Shown: piece after piece, positions 1 through 7,876 of the stretch
How positions within the stretch are numbered: the stretch's first letter is position 1
Layout: every line of letters starts with the position of its first letter
Assembly (NCBI RefSeq): GCF_900187135.1
Contig: NZ_LT906443.1
Span: forward strand, 62,001 to 126,000
Length of the DNA: 64,000 nt
Reading direction: 5' to 3'
DNA from: Corynebacterium ulcerans
GTDB taxonomy: Bacteria; Actinomycetota; Actinomycetes; Mycobacteriales; Mycobacteriaceae
Position numbers and translations under genes: made by a program
The notes under the pieces: generated by a model
Told to the model about the DNA's origin: nothing
Database searches by the model: none
Seen by the model: only the letters and a program-made list of their open reading frames with translations

Positions 1-122
1 TGTAGTGCTTCTATGGCTTCCCAGGGGTCGGAGAAGGTTTTCTGAGCACCTTGGGTTCGGATGGAACCATGGGCACGTGACAACAAAAAGTCGGGCGCAG
101 TTGAGGGGCGGTGGGCACACAT
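1..122 (-). CDS. N-terminus of a chorismate-binding-type protein (possible isochorismate synthase), partial
   Basis: An open frame runs from an ATG at 122 on the minus strand off the left edge of the window, about 40 codons. The visible protein has the string DFLLSRAHGSIRTQG followed by TFSDPWEAIEAL. This resembles, from memory, the start of corynebacterial isochorismate synthases (MenF/EntC-like), but none of the catalytic domain is inside the window. It is divergent from gltX, with only about 40 bases between the two starts. Only the frame is certain; the function is a weak inference. Confidence 0.4.
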   Translation of the reverse strand, partial: MCAHRPSTAPDFLLSRAHGSIRTQGAQKTFSDPWEAIEAL

Positions 123-147
123 GACAAACCAGTCTAGTGCACTGGTC

Positions 148-153
148 TACGAT
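148..153 (+). promoter_or_regulatory. -10 element of gltX; leaderless transcript likely
   Basis: TACGAT fits the actinobacterial TANNNT -10 pattern and lies 7 bases before the ATG at 161. Transcription starting about 7 bases downstream would begin on or next to the start codon. No convincing -35 box is seen. The short divergent gap leaves little room for anything else. Confidence 0.45.
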
Positions 154-160
154 GAAAGAC

Positions 161-1639
161 ATGTCTGAAGTACGCGTACGTTTTTGCCCATCACCCACAG
201 GAACTCCACACGTGGGTATGGTGCGCACAGCCTTGTTCAACTGGGCACAGGCCCGTCACACCGGTGGCAAGCTTGTATTCCGCATCGAAGACACAGATGC
301 AGCCCGTGATTCTGAAGAGTCTTATCAAGCAATCATTGACTCCCTGACGTGGCTTGGGATGGATTGGGATGAAGGCGTAGTGGTCGGTGGACCACACGAG
401 CCATACCGCCAGAGCCAGCGCATGGATATTTACGCTGAGGTGCTGGAAAAGCTTAAAGCCGCAGGTTTTGTGTATCCCGCGTATTCCACAGCAGCAGAGG
501 TAGAGGAACGCCATCGCGCCAAGGGCGAAGACCCCAAGCTTGGCTACGATAACTACGACCGCACCCTCACCGAAGAACAAATCGCCGCTTTTGAGGCCGA
601 GGGCCGCCAGCCGGTCTGGCGCTTGCGCATGCCAGATCAGGACTGGAAGTGGAATGACCTGGTACGTGGTGAGATCGAGTTTAAAGCCGCTACCCAGCCC
701 GACTATGTAGTGGCCCGCTCCAATGGGGCACCGCTCTACACGCTGGTCAACCCGGTTGATGATGCCCTCATGGGCATCACGCACGTTCTTCGCGGCGAGG
801 ATCTGCTTCCCTCAACTCCTAGGCAGCTGGCGCTGTATGAAGCGCTGAAGGCAATTGGGGTGGCGGAGCAGACTCCTGAGTTTGGGCACCTTCCCTTTGT
901 GATGGGCGAAGGCAACAAGAAGCTCTCCAAGCGCGATCCGCAGTCGAACCTGTTCAACCACCGAGATGCCGGCATCATCCCTGAGGGCATGATGAACTAT
1001 CTCGCGCTGCTTGGCTGGTCGCTGTCGTCGGAGAAGGATATTTTCTCTGTAGACGAGCTCGTTGCCAACTTTGACGTGAAGAACGTTTTGGCTAACCCAG
1101 CGCGTTTTGACCAGAAGAAGCTTGAGGCCATTAACGCCGACCACATTCGACTGCTGGCCCCAGAAGACTTCAAACAGCGCCTGCGCGACTACCTCACGGA
1201 GTACACGGATTTCTCTGCGGATTACCCAGAGGAGAAGTTTGCTATCGCCGCCGACTTGGTTCAGACCCGCATCAAGATGCTTGGCGACGCCTATGCGCTT
1301 CTGAAATTCCTCGATACCGCGGATGAGGACCTCGTGCTTGATGAGAAATCCGCGAAGAAGAATCTCAAAGAGACCGCTGTGCAGCCACTGGAAGCCGGCA
1401 TTGCGGCTCTGGAAGCCCTTGACGAGTGGACCACTCCTGGTATTGAGGCTGCGTTGCAGAAGGCCCTCATCGAGGACCTGGAGCTCAAACCACGCGTTGC
1501 CTATGGCGCATTGCGTGTGGGCGTCTCCGGCCAGGCTATCTCGCCGCCATTGTTCGAGTCGATGGAGCTTTTGGGACGAGAGTCCACGCTCAACCGCTTG
1601 CGTGCTGTTCTTAAGGTGACGCCTTACTCGGCACAGTAG
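161..1639 (+). CDS. gltX: Glutamyl-tRNA synthetase
   Basis: Class I aminoacyl-tRNA synthetase charging tRNA-Glu in the cytoplasm. The HIGH-type motif appears as PHVGM at residues 16-20, followed by the conserved FRIEDTD block. The KMSKS-type motif is KLSKR near residue 255. About 492 residues is normal for bacterial GltX. The frame extends upstream to a GTG at 137 and an ATG at 152, but ATG 161 gives [12 protein letters not shown], which matches the usual start and fits a leaderless promoter. Two tRNA-Glu genes and a tRNA-Gln lie a few kb downstream. The identity is secure; the exact start is likely. Confidence 0.96.
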   Translation: MSEVRVRFCPSPTGTPHVGMVRTALFNWAQARHTGGKLVFRIEDTDAARDSEESYQAIIDSLTWLGMDWDEGVVVGGPHEPYRQSQRMDIYAEVLEKLKAAGFVYPAYSTAAEVEERHRAKGEDPKLGYDNYDRTLTEEQIAAFEAEGRQPVWRLRMPDQDWKWNDLVRGEIEFKAATQPDYVVARSNGAPLYTLVNPVDDALMGITHVLRGEDLLPSTPRQLALYEALKAIGVAEQTPEFGHLPFVMGEGNKKLSKRDPQSNLFNHRDAGIIPEGMMNYLALLGWSLSSEKDIFSVDELVANFDVKNVLANPARFDQKKLEAINADHIRLLAPEDFKQRLRDYLTEYTDFSADYPEEKFAIAADLVQTRIKMLGDAYALLKFLDTADEDLVLDEKSAKKNLKETAVQPLEAGIAALEALDEWTTPGIEAALQKALIEDLELKPRVAYGALRVGVSGQAISPPLFESMELLGRESTLNRLRAVLKVTPYSAQ

Positions 1640-1698
1640 GGCAGTAGCTCGGTGGGCTTAGTGCCCAGTGGGCTCGATGGAACTGAGAACGAGAAAAA

Positions 1699-1761
1699 CC
1701 CCGAACCGGCAATCATACAGGCAGGTTAAGCTGATGTTTTAGCCGCTGGTTCGGGGATTTT
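1699..1761 (+). terminator. Terminator downstream of gltX
   Basis: CCCCGAACC (1699-1707) pairs perfectly with GGTTCGGGG (1748-1756) and is followed by ATTTTT. The enclosed 40 bases are unusually long for a simple terminator loop and contain weak inner pairing. The rest of the gap up to 1909 shows no gene, only an imperfect palindrome CATAACCATGGCTTATG near 1785. Confidence 0.7.
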
Positions 1762-1909
1762 TGCATCCTCATAAAAGTTGATGCATAACCATGGCTTATG
1801 GGGAACAGGATGGGCTTATAAGATTGGGCTTGCGATTGATGGTGAATGAGACGCGCCGTAAATGAATGTACCGTTGAAAATAGCGATAAAGCAGTTAAAG
1901 TAAATCTTT

Positions 1910-3043
1910 GTGATATTTGGATTCGGCGAGAAAGCCTCGCACACCGAAGGTTATAGGCCGCGCCATGCACGGCCCACGGCCCAAAGGCGCGCGTGGAGGG
2001 CTCTGACGCGGGATCGTCGTGTGGCGATAGCAGTCGCCTCAGCAGCTCTTATTGGTTGCCTTGCCGTACCGATTTCTCTAATTACTGACGTTGAAGCGAA
2101 CCCTACGTTGGTGAGCAAAAGTGTGGTGAGGCAAACTCCCGCCATTCCACAAGACAACGATGCTCCTGCTCAGAGTGCTGCTGCGCCCTATGGCGGTGCG
2201 GCGGAAACAGTGCCTGTGTTTTCCGGTCCTTATCCTTTTGACTCCACGTATAACCCGCATCCGGCCGTTCTGCCTGGACAGATGCGCAATATAGAGATCA
2301 CAGCCACCAATGGCGTTCGCCGTAGGTATCTCTTACACGTGGGGAAAAACTACAGGCCGGAGCGGCCGGCGCCCTCTCCCGTCTTGTTTGCGTTTGCGGG
2401 ATGGCGGGTAGACCCTGAGCATTTTGCTCGTGAATCCAAGTTTGCTGATGGGGAAGCCGGCAATGATGCCTTGTTAGTTTTTCCTGCTGGGCGTGAAAAC
2501 TCTTGGGAAGGCGCTCCCTATTCCGTTGCCGCTCCTGGGGAAGACATAGCGTTTGTTAAACAGATCCTTGAAACCATTGACCGCGATTATCTGATCGACC
2601 GCACCCGTGTGTATGCCGCGGGTATGTCTAACGGCGGGGGAATGGCTGCGATCCTTGGATGCCATGCTGCTGATGTTTTTGCCGGAATCGTAAGTGTCTC
2701 ATCCGCGTACTATCTTCCGGTTACCGCAGGATGCAAGGGTAAGCCGGTACCTACGCTGGATATACACGGCACGGTTGACCATGTGGTGGCTTATGAAGGC
2801 GGTCATCGTCATGGCGTCCCATATCACTCCGTTCCGGACTATCTTGCTACTGTCTCGCAGCGCAATGGCTGCCTGCCGGAAAAGCCGACGCAGCTCAAGG
2901 TTGGAGATGTTGAGATCGAAAGATTTAACGGGTGCGCTGCCGAGACCGAACACATGCGAGTGTTGGGCCAAGGTCACGTATGGAACCAAGCCCCCAATGC
3001 TTCTACCGCTGCATGGAACTTTTTGAGCCGGCAGCATTTATAA
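1910..3043 (+). CDS. LpqC-like secreted or anchored esterase (polyhydroxybutyrate depolymerase family)
   Basis: Alpha/beta-hydrolase of the esterase-PHB/LpqC family. It has a basic cytoplasmic N-terminus, one hydrophobic segment around residues 38-58 that would act as signal or anchor, and then an extracytoplasmic catalytic domain. The nucleophile is the Ser of GMSNGG (Ser240). The acid is probably the Asp of HGTVDH, and the base the His of GQGHVWN near the C-terminus. The substrate is unknown: family members are feruloyl or acetylxylan esterases or polyester depolymerases. The start is a GTG with no clear ribosome-binding site, so it is uncertain. It stands alone, between gltX and the tRNA genes. 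Confidence 0.82.
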   Translation: MIFGFGEKASHTEGYRPRHARPTAQRRAWRALTRDRRVAIAVASAALIGCLAVPISLITDVEANPTLVSKSVVRQTPAIPQDNDAPAQSAAAPYGGAAETVPVFSGPYPFDSTYNPHPAVLPGQMRNIEITATNGVRRRYLLHVGKNYRPERPAPSPVLFAFAGWRVDPEHFARESKFADGEAGNDALLVFPAGRENSWEGAPYSVAAPGEDIAFVKQILETIDRDYLIDRTRVYAAGMSNGGGMAAILGCHAADVFAGIVSVSSAYYLPVTAGCKGKPVPTLDIHGTVDHVVAYEGGHRHGVPYHSVPDYLATVSQRNGCLPEKPTQLKVGDVEIERFNGCAAETEHMRVLGQGHVWNQAPNASTAAWNFLSRQHL

Positions 3044-3145
3044 AAAGGGCTATGACCACCAGATTTGTGCACTTCTAGTGGTTGTGGTTATATTAGTTCC
3101 CGTTGCACAGCAAGGTGTTGAGAAACAAACCGAGCTGTTAAGCGA

Positions 3146-3217
3146 TGGCCTATGGTGTAATTGGCAACACTACGGTTTCTGGTACCGTCATTCTAGGTTC
3201 GAGTCCTGGTAGGCCAG
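3146..3217 (+). tRNA. tRNA-Gln (anticodon CTG)
   Basis: A full cloverleaf can be drawn. Acceptor TGGCCTA pairs with TAGGCCA (3210-3216). The anticodon stem is ACGGT/ACCGT with loop TTCTGGT, giving CTG. The T-arm loop contains GTTCGAGTC. The 3' CCA is not encoded. A TATATT hexamer near 3090 could be its -10 box. tRNA-Glu follows 33 bases later, so the two are probably co-transcribed. Confidence 0.95.
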
Positions 3218-3250
3218 CAGCGAGAAATCGCTTCTGATAGAAAGTTCTAT

Positions 3251-3323
3251 GCCCCGTTCGTCTAGCGGCCTAGGACGCCGGCCTCTCACGCCGGTAACAC
3301 GGGTTCAAATCCCGTACGGGGTA
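3251..3323 (+). tRNA. tRNA-Glu (anticodon CTC), copy 1
   Basis: Acceptor GCCCCGT pairs with ACGGGGT, with a G:U first pair. The anticodon stem is CCGGC/GCCGG with loop CTCTCAC, giving CTC. The T-loop is GTTCAAAT. The bases after the discriminator are CAA, so CCA is not encoded here. All 73 bases are repeated identically at 5706-5778. Confidence 0.95.
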
Positions 3324-3331
3324 CAAAATGA

Positions 3332-3366
3332 CCACCCAAAGCGCAATGCTTTGGGCGGTTTTTTCA
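3332..3366 (+). terminator. Terminator of the tRNA-Gln/tRNA-Glu unit
   Basis: CCCAAAGC (3335-3342) pairs with GCTTTGGG (3348-3355) and is followed by CGGTTTTTT. The same stem with small changes follows the second tRNA-Glu at 5785-5820, so the duplication includes the terminator. Confidence 0.85.
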
Positions 3367-3576
3367 TGTTTTAGCCTGTTATTAGGTGGGGTGTGACAGG
3401 TTTTGCATGGTTATGGGAAAATTTTGGGGAATTTTCGGGTAAGCCTTCAAACAATCCAGGCTAAAGGTATATATTTGCTTAACGTAAAGGAGTTTTTTCC
3501 TATCCGTTCACTTTATGTGGGCACATTCCAAGTGGTTTGAGATTGATGTGAAGATGCAGGGAGGAATAGGTCGCTT

Positions 3577-4986
3577 ATGGGTGGTGGGATAAAGCGCTAT
3601 CTTGGCCTGGTGGCAGTAGTATGCGCTGGCAGCACTATCGTGGGAATACCAGCAGCAGGGGCGCAACCGGCGCAGTGTCCGAGGATAGAGATCGCGGTAA
3701 CTGGGGGATCGGGAAACTCGAGCCCCTTGGATGACCCCCAAGACATCCTCAGCTTCGGCGGAACAAACTTTGCCAAGCACGTTGCTCGTCTACATTCGGA
3801 TGTGCGTGTGTGGCAAACCCCGTATTACTCCTCAATCGGTGTTGTCGGTGGCGGAAGCAAAACCGGATTCGATCGCTTTTTAACCTACGGTGACTCCTAC
3901 CGGGGCGGCGTGGATACGTTGCATAAGCACGTTGAAGAAGTCGCTGCCGCTTGCCCAGGAACGTCCTTTATCTTGGCCGGATACTCCCAGGGCGCGGATA
4001 TCGCCGGGGCAATCACTGAGCGTATTTCGCGCGGTGAGATTAAAGGCGTGACTGCGGAAAAACTTCTCGCCTCGTACCTCCTAGCGGATCCCGGTCGGTC
4101 GCGCATAACGGCTAATAGCGCCACCACGACCACCGGTTACTCCGGCAGAGTGACAGAAAATGGGGCGATCATGGTTGACACAAACTATGGTCTCCCAGAT
4201 CCAGGTTCGGTGGGCATTGCCAGCCCACGTCCTGCTGGTGCCTTTAGCAACCTGCCTGGAAAAGTTCGTTCCGTGTGCAGCTCGGGCGACCCGGTGTGTA
4301 GCGTGATCCCTAACGGAGCACTGGCTGCGGTAGCTCAGTGGGCTACCAAAGAAGGCAAAGAGATTAATTACGACCGTCCCAGCGTTTCTTTGGGCTCGAT
4401 GTTTAAAGACGGTAGCTTTGTCATCTCCGTGGGGCCTTACCTTGGCCAGATCCTCTCTGGATTTTATTATGGGGAGCCTCAGCCGGTTCGCGACGGCTTC
4501 TACGCAGCATCGCGCAACACATGGCTTAACGACGCCCAGCGCAATGCCTTGGAAATCGTAGCCGAGGAAACCTCAAGTTTGATGCGTTACCTGGATAGCG
4601 CGAAGATCTTTGGCATTACCCAAGAACACCTGACTGGCAACATGGCCATGGATCGCCTCATCAACATCGTCGGCTCGCTGCACAGCAAAATTGGGCTTGC
4701 AGAAACCTCCCTGGCGCTTGGTGCGACCTCCAGGCACGTCTCTTATACCGGTGATAGCAGCACGCCTACCACGATCCAGGGGCAGCGGGTAGACGACTGG
4801 ATCCAAACCGATATGTCCAAAGTGGTAGCGGCGCATCTGGGTGGGCCAGCATTGCCGGAAATCCCTCAGACTGCACGCATGGGGCTTCTCCAGAAAGTGG
4901 GAGCACCAATCTGGTGGCTGACCAAAAAGATTTTTGGAGAGCGCAGCAAGATGACGCGTGACATATGGGAGTATTTTGACCTCTGA
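3577..4986 (+). CDS. Secreted cutinase-family (CE5) serine esterase
   Basis: The N-terminus is a signal peptide (charged start, hydrophobic core, cleavage after AAGA near residue 29). A cutinase-type alpha/beta-hydrolase domain follows, with the nucleophile motif GYSQGA (Ser137) and the early Cys typical of the fold. Cutinase-like proteins of mycolic-acid bacteria are secreted lipases or esterases. At 469 residues it is about twice a minimal cutinase; roughly residues 280-469 form an extra C-terminal region of unknown role. The purine-rich GGGAGGA at 3559-3565 is 12 bases before the ATG, rather far. It is alone between the two tRNA-Glu copies, with TATATT near 3469 as a possible -10 box. The substrate is unknown. 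Confidence 0.85.
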   Translation: MGGGIKRYLGLVAVVCAGSTIVGIPAAGAQPAQCPRIEIAVTGGSGNSSPLDDPQDILSFGGTNFAKHVARLHSDVRVWQTPYYSSIGVVGGGSKTGFDRFLTYGDSYRGGVDTLHKHVEEVAAACPGTSFILAGYSQGADIAGAITERISRGEIKGVTAEKLLASYLLADPGRSRITANSATTTTGYSGRVTENGAIMVDTNYGLPDPGSVGIASPRPAGAFSNLPGKVRSVCSSGDPVCSVIPNGALAAVAQWATKEGKEINYDRPSVSLGSMFKDGSFVISVGPYLGQILSGFYYGEPQPVRDGFYAASRNTWLNDAQRNALEIVAEETSSLMRYLDSAKIFGITQEHLTGNMAMDRLINIVGSLHSKIGLAETSLALGATSRHVSYTGDSSTPTTIQGQRVDDWIQTDMSKVVAAHLGGPALPEIPQTARMGLLQKVGAPIWWLTKKIFGERSKMTRDIWEYFDL

Positions 4987-4991
4987 TAAAG

Positions 4992-5037
4992 AGCGCTGTC
5001 CCCGTAATGTCGAGTAATGCCGATCGGGGACAGCGCT
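4992..5037 (+). terminator. Terminator downstream of the cutinase gene
   Basis: AGCGCTGTCCCCG (4992-5004) and CGGGGACAGCGCT (5025-5037) form a perfect 13-bp stem with a 20-base loop. It is followed by TATAAAAT rather than a pure T-run. Confidence 0.8.
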
Positions 5038-5085
5038 TATAAAATCCTATTGAGCTGGGTATTTGAGGAAATTTAGCAAAAGTGC

Positions 5086-5114
5086 TTCACAACGAGGTGT
5101 GATCCGCCTAGACT
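5086..5114 (+). promoter_or_regulatory. Strong promoter (TTCACA - 17 bp - TAGACT)
   Basis: TTCACA at 5086-5091 and TAGACT at 5109-5114 are separated by exactly 17 bp. TAGACT is a favoured corynebacterial -10 hexamer. The start site would be near 5121. It drives a unit of about 490 bases ending at the terminator at 5583-5612. Confidence 0.6.
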
Positions 5115-5196
5115 GTGGGGTGTCGGACCGATTAGGTCACAACTTTAAGGGTGAAGATCCTAGAGGAAATAAAACGACGCTGCTAGGAATCTAACG

Positions 5197-5256
5197 CCTC
5201 CTTAGGGACTGGCCTTCATGGTCGACAGCTCATGCTAGTCGAGCCAGCAAAGGAGG
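5197..5256 (+). promoter_or_regulatory. Leader hairpin masking a perfect Shine-Dalgarno sequence
   Basis: CCTCCTT (5197-5203) is complementary to AAGGAGG (5250-5256), the ribosome-binding site of the GTG at 5261. Between them CTGGC/GCCAG (5209-5213/5243-5247) and TCGAC/GTCGA (5222-5226/5238-5242) can extend the stem. In this fold the ribosome-binding site is fully paired. I recognise no known riboswitch consensus in the 75 bases between the predicted start site and the hairpin. Confidence 0.5.
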
Positions 5257-5260
5257 TTGC

Positions 5261-5422
5261 GTGGCAGCAAGTGATTCAACAGAACATTCCGGTTACCGCG
5301 TCGGCAGCTCTTTCAACGCCGGCAGTGCCCTAATCCGGACTTCTAAGCGCCAGGGATGCGTGAAGCCGGAGCTACTAAGAACTACTGGAGCGGTAACGTC
5401 CCTTAGTTTCAAGAGGTATTAG
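5261..5422 (+). CDS. Short ORF, 53 codons, possibly the remnant of a longer gene
   Basis: The GTG is 4 bases after AAGGAGG, so the translation signal is good, and the ORF ends at TAG 5422. The protein starts VAASDSTEHSGY and then becomes Ser/Thr/Arg-rich with no recognised fold. From memory only, the first dozen residues look like the start of corynebacterial DUF3052 proteins. Other frames downstream (about 5416-5549) also read as protein-like fragments, for example EIRAFLKIDKEEP ending at 5549. The locus could therefore be a decayed or rearranged gene rather than an intact small protein. Confidence 0.3.
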   Translation: MAASDSTEHSGYRVGSSFNAGSALIRTSKRQGCVKPELLRTTGAVTSLSFKRY

Positions 5423-5582
5423 CCAATCCCGACATACTTCCCCTTCAGGGTTGCGCGGACGAAGCGGCGAGATGCCGGCTTACGAAACTTTCGCATTACA
5501 TGTCGATGAGATTCGAGCGTTCCTCAAGATTGATAAGGAAGAGCCTTAGGGCTTGAAACGATTAATCCACTCAAGAAGGGTT

Positions 5583-5612
5583 CCCACCGTCTTTCCAGGC
5601 GGTGGGGATTTT
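5583..5612 (+). terminator. Terminator of the 5.1-5.6 kb unit
   Basis: CCCACCG (5583-5589) pairs with CGGTGGG (5600-5606), followed by GATTTTGATTT. It closes the unit opened by the promoter at 5086-5114. Confidence 0.7.
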
Positions 5613-5705
5613 GATTTCTGGCCATCTACGTGGCGATTTGCTAGTTCATGGCAGTTGCACTTAATATCTTATGAGTCCGCAGCGAAAGCTTGCGATGAAC
5701 GACTT

Positions 5706-5778
5706 GCCCCGTTCGTCTAGCGGCCTAGGACGCCGGCCTCTCACGCCGGTAACACGGGTTCAAATCCCGTACGGGGTA
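5706..5778 (+). tRNA. tRNA-Glu (anticodon CTC), copy 2, CCA encoded
   Basis: Identical over all 73 bases to 3251-3323, with the same cloverleaf and CTC anticodon. Unlike copy 1, CCA follows directly at 5779-5781. The upstream flank is different. A TATCTT at 5665-5670 may be its own -10 box. Confidence 0.95.
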
Positions 5779-5784
5779 CCACTT

Positions 5785-5820
5785 ACCGCCCAAAGCTCAG
5801 TGCTTTGGGTGGTTTTTGTT
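5785..5820 (+). terminator. Terminator of tRNA-Glu copy 2
   Basis: ACCGCCCAAAGC pairs with GCTTTGGGTGGT (one G:U pair), followed by TTTTGTT. It is homologous to the terminator of copy 1 at 3332-3366. Confidence 0.85.
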
Positions 5821-5860
5821 GTGCTGGGTCGTAAGGGACGTAGGCTCGGGGAGTGTACAT

Positions 5861-5930
5861 GCCTGCATAACCATAGACAGTGGCGGTATTTTCTGTGGTT
5901 TTAGTGCTCTTTGTCTATGGTTATGCAGGC
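5861..5930. repeat. 19-bp perfect inverted repeat in the gap before the PIG-L-like gene
   Basis: GCCTGCATAACCATAGACA (5861-5879) is repeated in inverse at 5912-5930, with 32 bases between. No T-run follows, so it is not an obvious terminator. The gap 5821-6106 holds no gene. A second inverted repeat, ACAAAGTAT (5951-5959) with ATACTTTGT (5992-6000), follows, also with a 32-base spacer. Confidence 0.7.
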
Positions 5931-6106
5931 TATGGGGGATAGAGGTCGCGACAAAGTATTCCTTCTGCAATAACTCATAGGAAAGCTCACCATACTTTGT
6001 AAACATTCAATTGTTTATTAGAGTATTAAGGTGTCATTACGATGCATAGATTCATGATTGCGCGTAATGCTCGACAATATTTGGACATAACCAAGGAGAC
6101 CTCACC

Positions 6107-6847
6107 ATGGCAACCGTTCCAGCTGGCAAACGGATCATGCTGCTAGGCGTATACGGAATGGAAGCTGTGGAAGTGGGAGGTGCGCTTCTTAAAAACGCGA
6201 ATAGGGGTGGCCAGTCGAGTGCTGCAATTATGTTGTGCGGTGAGGAGATGCGCCCAGGGGTCACCGCGGCGTGTGAAAAACTTAAAATTTCGGTTGATTA
6301 TCTTGGCTTTGCACTGGGCGAAATACAAAATGATGTGGCCCATAAGGCTGAGATCGTTAAGGCGATACGAGCAGCGGCTCCTGAGGTGTTGATTACGCAG
6401 GATCCCGAGCACTCCGTTGAGGATTTTGACCCGGATCGTCGTGAAGCAATGAACTTGATTTTGGACTCGATTGCGCTGTCAGCTCGCCAATGGCGGGTCG
6501 AACTCGGTGATCCCGTGGCGCTGCCTGAGGTCTACTTTATGAGTCCTGATTCACCCAACACCATCGTGTCTATTTCAGATGTGTGGGAGGAAAAGCAGGG
6601 GGCGCTCGACCTTTTGGAATCTCAGCTGGAATTCTCTGCGCAGCACTATGATCGCTACCACGGTTCGGAGACCATGGAAAAAATTGTTCCGGGCTGGGCC
6701 ACGATGGATAACCTTGAGCGGGGCAAGAAATCCCTGCGCGAGTTCAATAGGGCCCTTTACTTGAACAACGGTTCTTTGGGGCATGGTCACTTTGCGTTTG
6801 CCGAGGCATATCGCAAGGTAGGCATGTTCCACGTCGATCACCTATAA
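6107..6847 (+). CDS. PIG-L (LmbE) family protein with degenerate metal site
   Basis: The overall pattern is PIG-L/LmbE deacetylase. That family is zinc-dependent and hydrolyses N-acetyl groups from sugars, as in MshB or Mca. The usual AHPDDE motif after the first beta strand is here GVYGMEAVEVGG (residues 14-25), so the His and Asp ligands are missing. The second HxDH-type region reads EDFDPDRRE. Only a late GHGHF resembles a ligand segment. It is probably catalytically dead or re-purposed. It has a good ribosome-binding site (AAGGAG, 6093-6098). It leads an operon with an oligopeptide/nickel-type ABC transporter, 64 bases before the first permease, so it may act on or bind the transported compound. 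Confidence 0.7.
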   Translation: MATVPAGKRIMLLGVYGMEAVEVGGALLKNANRGGQSSAAIMLCGEEMRPGVTAACEKLKISVDYLGFALGEIQNDVAHKAEIVKAIRAAAPEVLITQDPEHSVEDFDPDRREAMNLILDSIALSARQWRVELGDPVALPEVYFMSPDSPNTIVSISDVWEEKQGALDLLESQLEFSAQHYDRYHGSETMEKIVPGWATMDNLERGKKSLREFNRALYLNNGSLGHGHFAFAEAYRKVGMFHVDHL

Positions 6848-6911
6848 CGCATGCAGATCGCCCAGTTCCTGCGCCCACACCGCCATTCACGAGTCTGAAA
6901 AGCCACCGTCG

Positions 6912-7874
6912 ATGCATCGAAATCGAAGCGCATACTTCTACGCACTCGTGTTTATCGCGTTGCTCATCGTGAATTTTGCCCTGCCCCGGTTTATGCCTGG
7001 CTCTCCGCTTAAGCACGTCGCGGGTGATGCCGTGGGCGAATTAACCGCAGCAGACCGGATGAACCTTCTAACGGCATACGGGCTAGATAAACCGTTGTGG
7101 CAACAGTTTTTCCTCTACATCCGCGATTTTTTCACGCTCAATTGGGGAACGTCTTTTGCCAAAAAAGAGTCGATAACCGCGATTCTGTTACGTGCGGCAC
7201 CGTGGACACTGCTCCTAGCCAGCGCAAACTTGATTCTCTCCACCTTCATCGGTGCATGGCTGGGACGTCGTTCCGCGCTTAAGCGAGGCGAGGGTAAAGA
7301 CCGCCGCTATGTTGTCGGGGCAGCTTTGATGAGCTCGATTCCTATTTTCTGGGTATGCATTGTGCTGCTTTCGCTGTTTGCTGCCACGTGGCGCCTGTTC
7401 CCGCTAGGAGGGGCAGTAGACCTGTGGCACAAACACTCAGGAATCGCATGGGTCGTGGATGTTGCCCACCACCTAACGCTCCCACTCCTAGCGATGGTGT
7501 TTGGCACGATTACCACGTACTTCATTGCAATGCGCCAGGGGACATTACGCGTTATCAACAACAGCTATGTTGAGCTTGCTCGGTTACGCAATATCAGCGA
7601 GGACCGCGTGCGTCGGTGGTATATCACGCGCAATGCTTTAACCCAGGTATTTACTATCTTCATGATCGACGTGGGCTATCTCTTTTCCGGCTCTCTTGTC
7701 GTGGAATCGGTCTTCTCTTATCCCGGCCTCGGCCAGGTTATGACTGAGGCAGTGTTTAACCGGGACTATCCGCTCATACAGTCGAGTTTCCTTGCAATCT
7801 CGCTTTTGGTGTTGGCTAGCAGCTACCTATCGGATCGTTTGTATTCCCGAGTCAACATCGGGGCGGAGATATAA
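6912..7874 (+). CDS. ABC transporter permease, DppB/OppB type
   Basis: Integral membrane permease of the peptide/nickel (binding-protein-dependent) family. It has an N-terminal helix followed by the PGSP segment characteristic of DppB, about six helices in 320 residues, and the cytoplasmic coupling loop (YVELARLRNISEDRVRRWY) that contacts the ATPase. The C-terminal region VVESVFSYPGLGQ is typical. The ATG at 6912 lacks a clear ribosome-binding site. It pairs with the permease that starts 2 bases after its stop. The cargo cannot be told from sequence. Confidence 0.88.
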   Translation: MHRNRSAYFYALVFIALLIVNFALPRFMPGSPLKHVAGDAVGELTAADRMNLLTAYGLDKPLWQQFFLYIRDFFTLNWGTSFAKKESITAILLRAAPWTLLLASANLILSTFIGAWLGRRSALKRGEGKDRRYVVGAALMSSIPIFWVCIVLLSLFAATWRLFPLGGAVDLWHKHSGIAWVVDVAHHLTLPLLAMVFGTITTYFIAMRQGTLRVINNSYVELARLRNISEDRVRRWYITRNALTQVFTIFMIDVGYLFSGSLVVESVFSYPGLGQVMTEAVFNRDYPLIQSSFLAISLLVLASSYLSDRLYSRVNIGAEI

Positions 7875-7876
7875 CC

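Noticed and set aside
191..784. 197-residue open frame opposite gltX
   Set aside because: Complementary to well-conserved gltX sequence; no plausible start signal.
5100..5580. Possibility that this unit is RNase P RNA, tmRNA, 4.5S RNA or 6S RNA
   Set aside because: None of the conserved segments of these RNAs (for example GAGGAAAGTCC of RNase P RNA or an ALAA-type tag frame) is present.
5671..5904. 77-residue frame running through tRNA-Glu copy 2
   Set aside because: It covers a complete tRNA gene and its terminator, so it cannot be a real protein gene.
6850..6897. 15-codon ORF between the PIG-L-like gene and the first permease
   Set aside because: No ribosome-binding site; too short to distinguish from chance.
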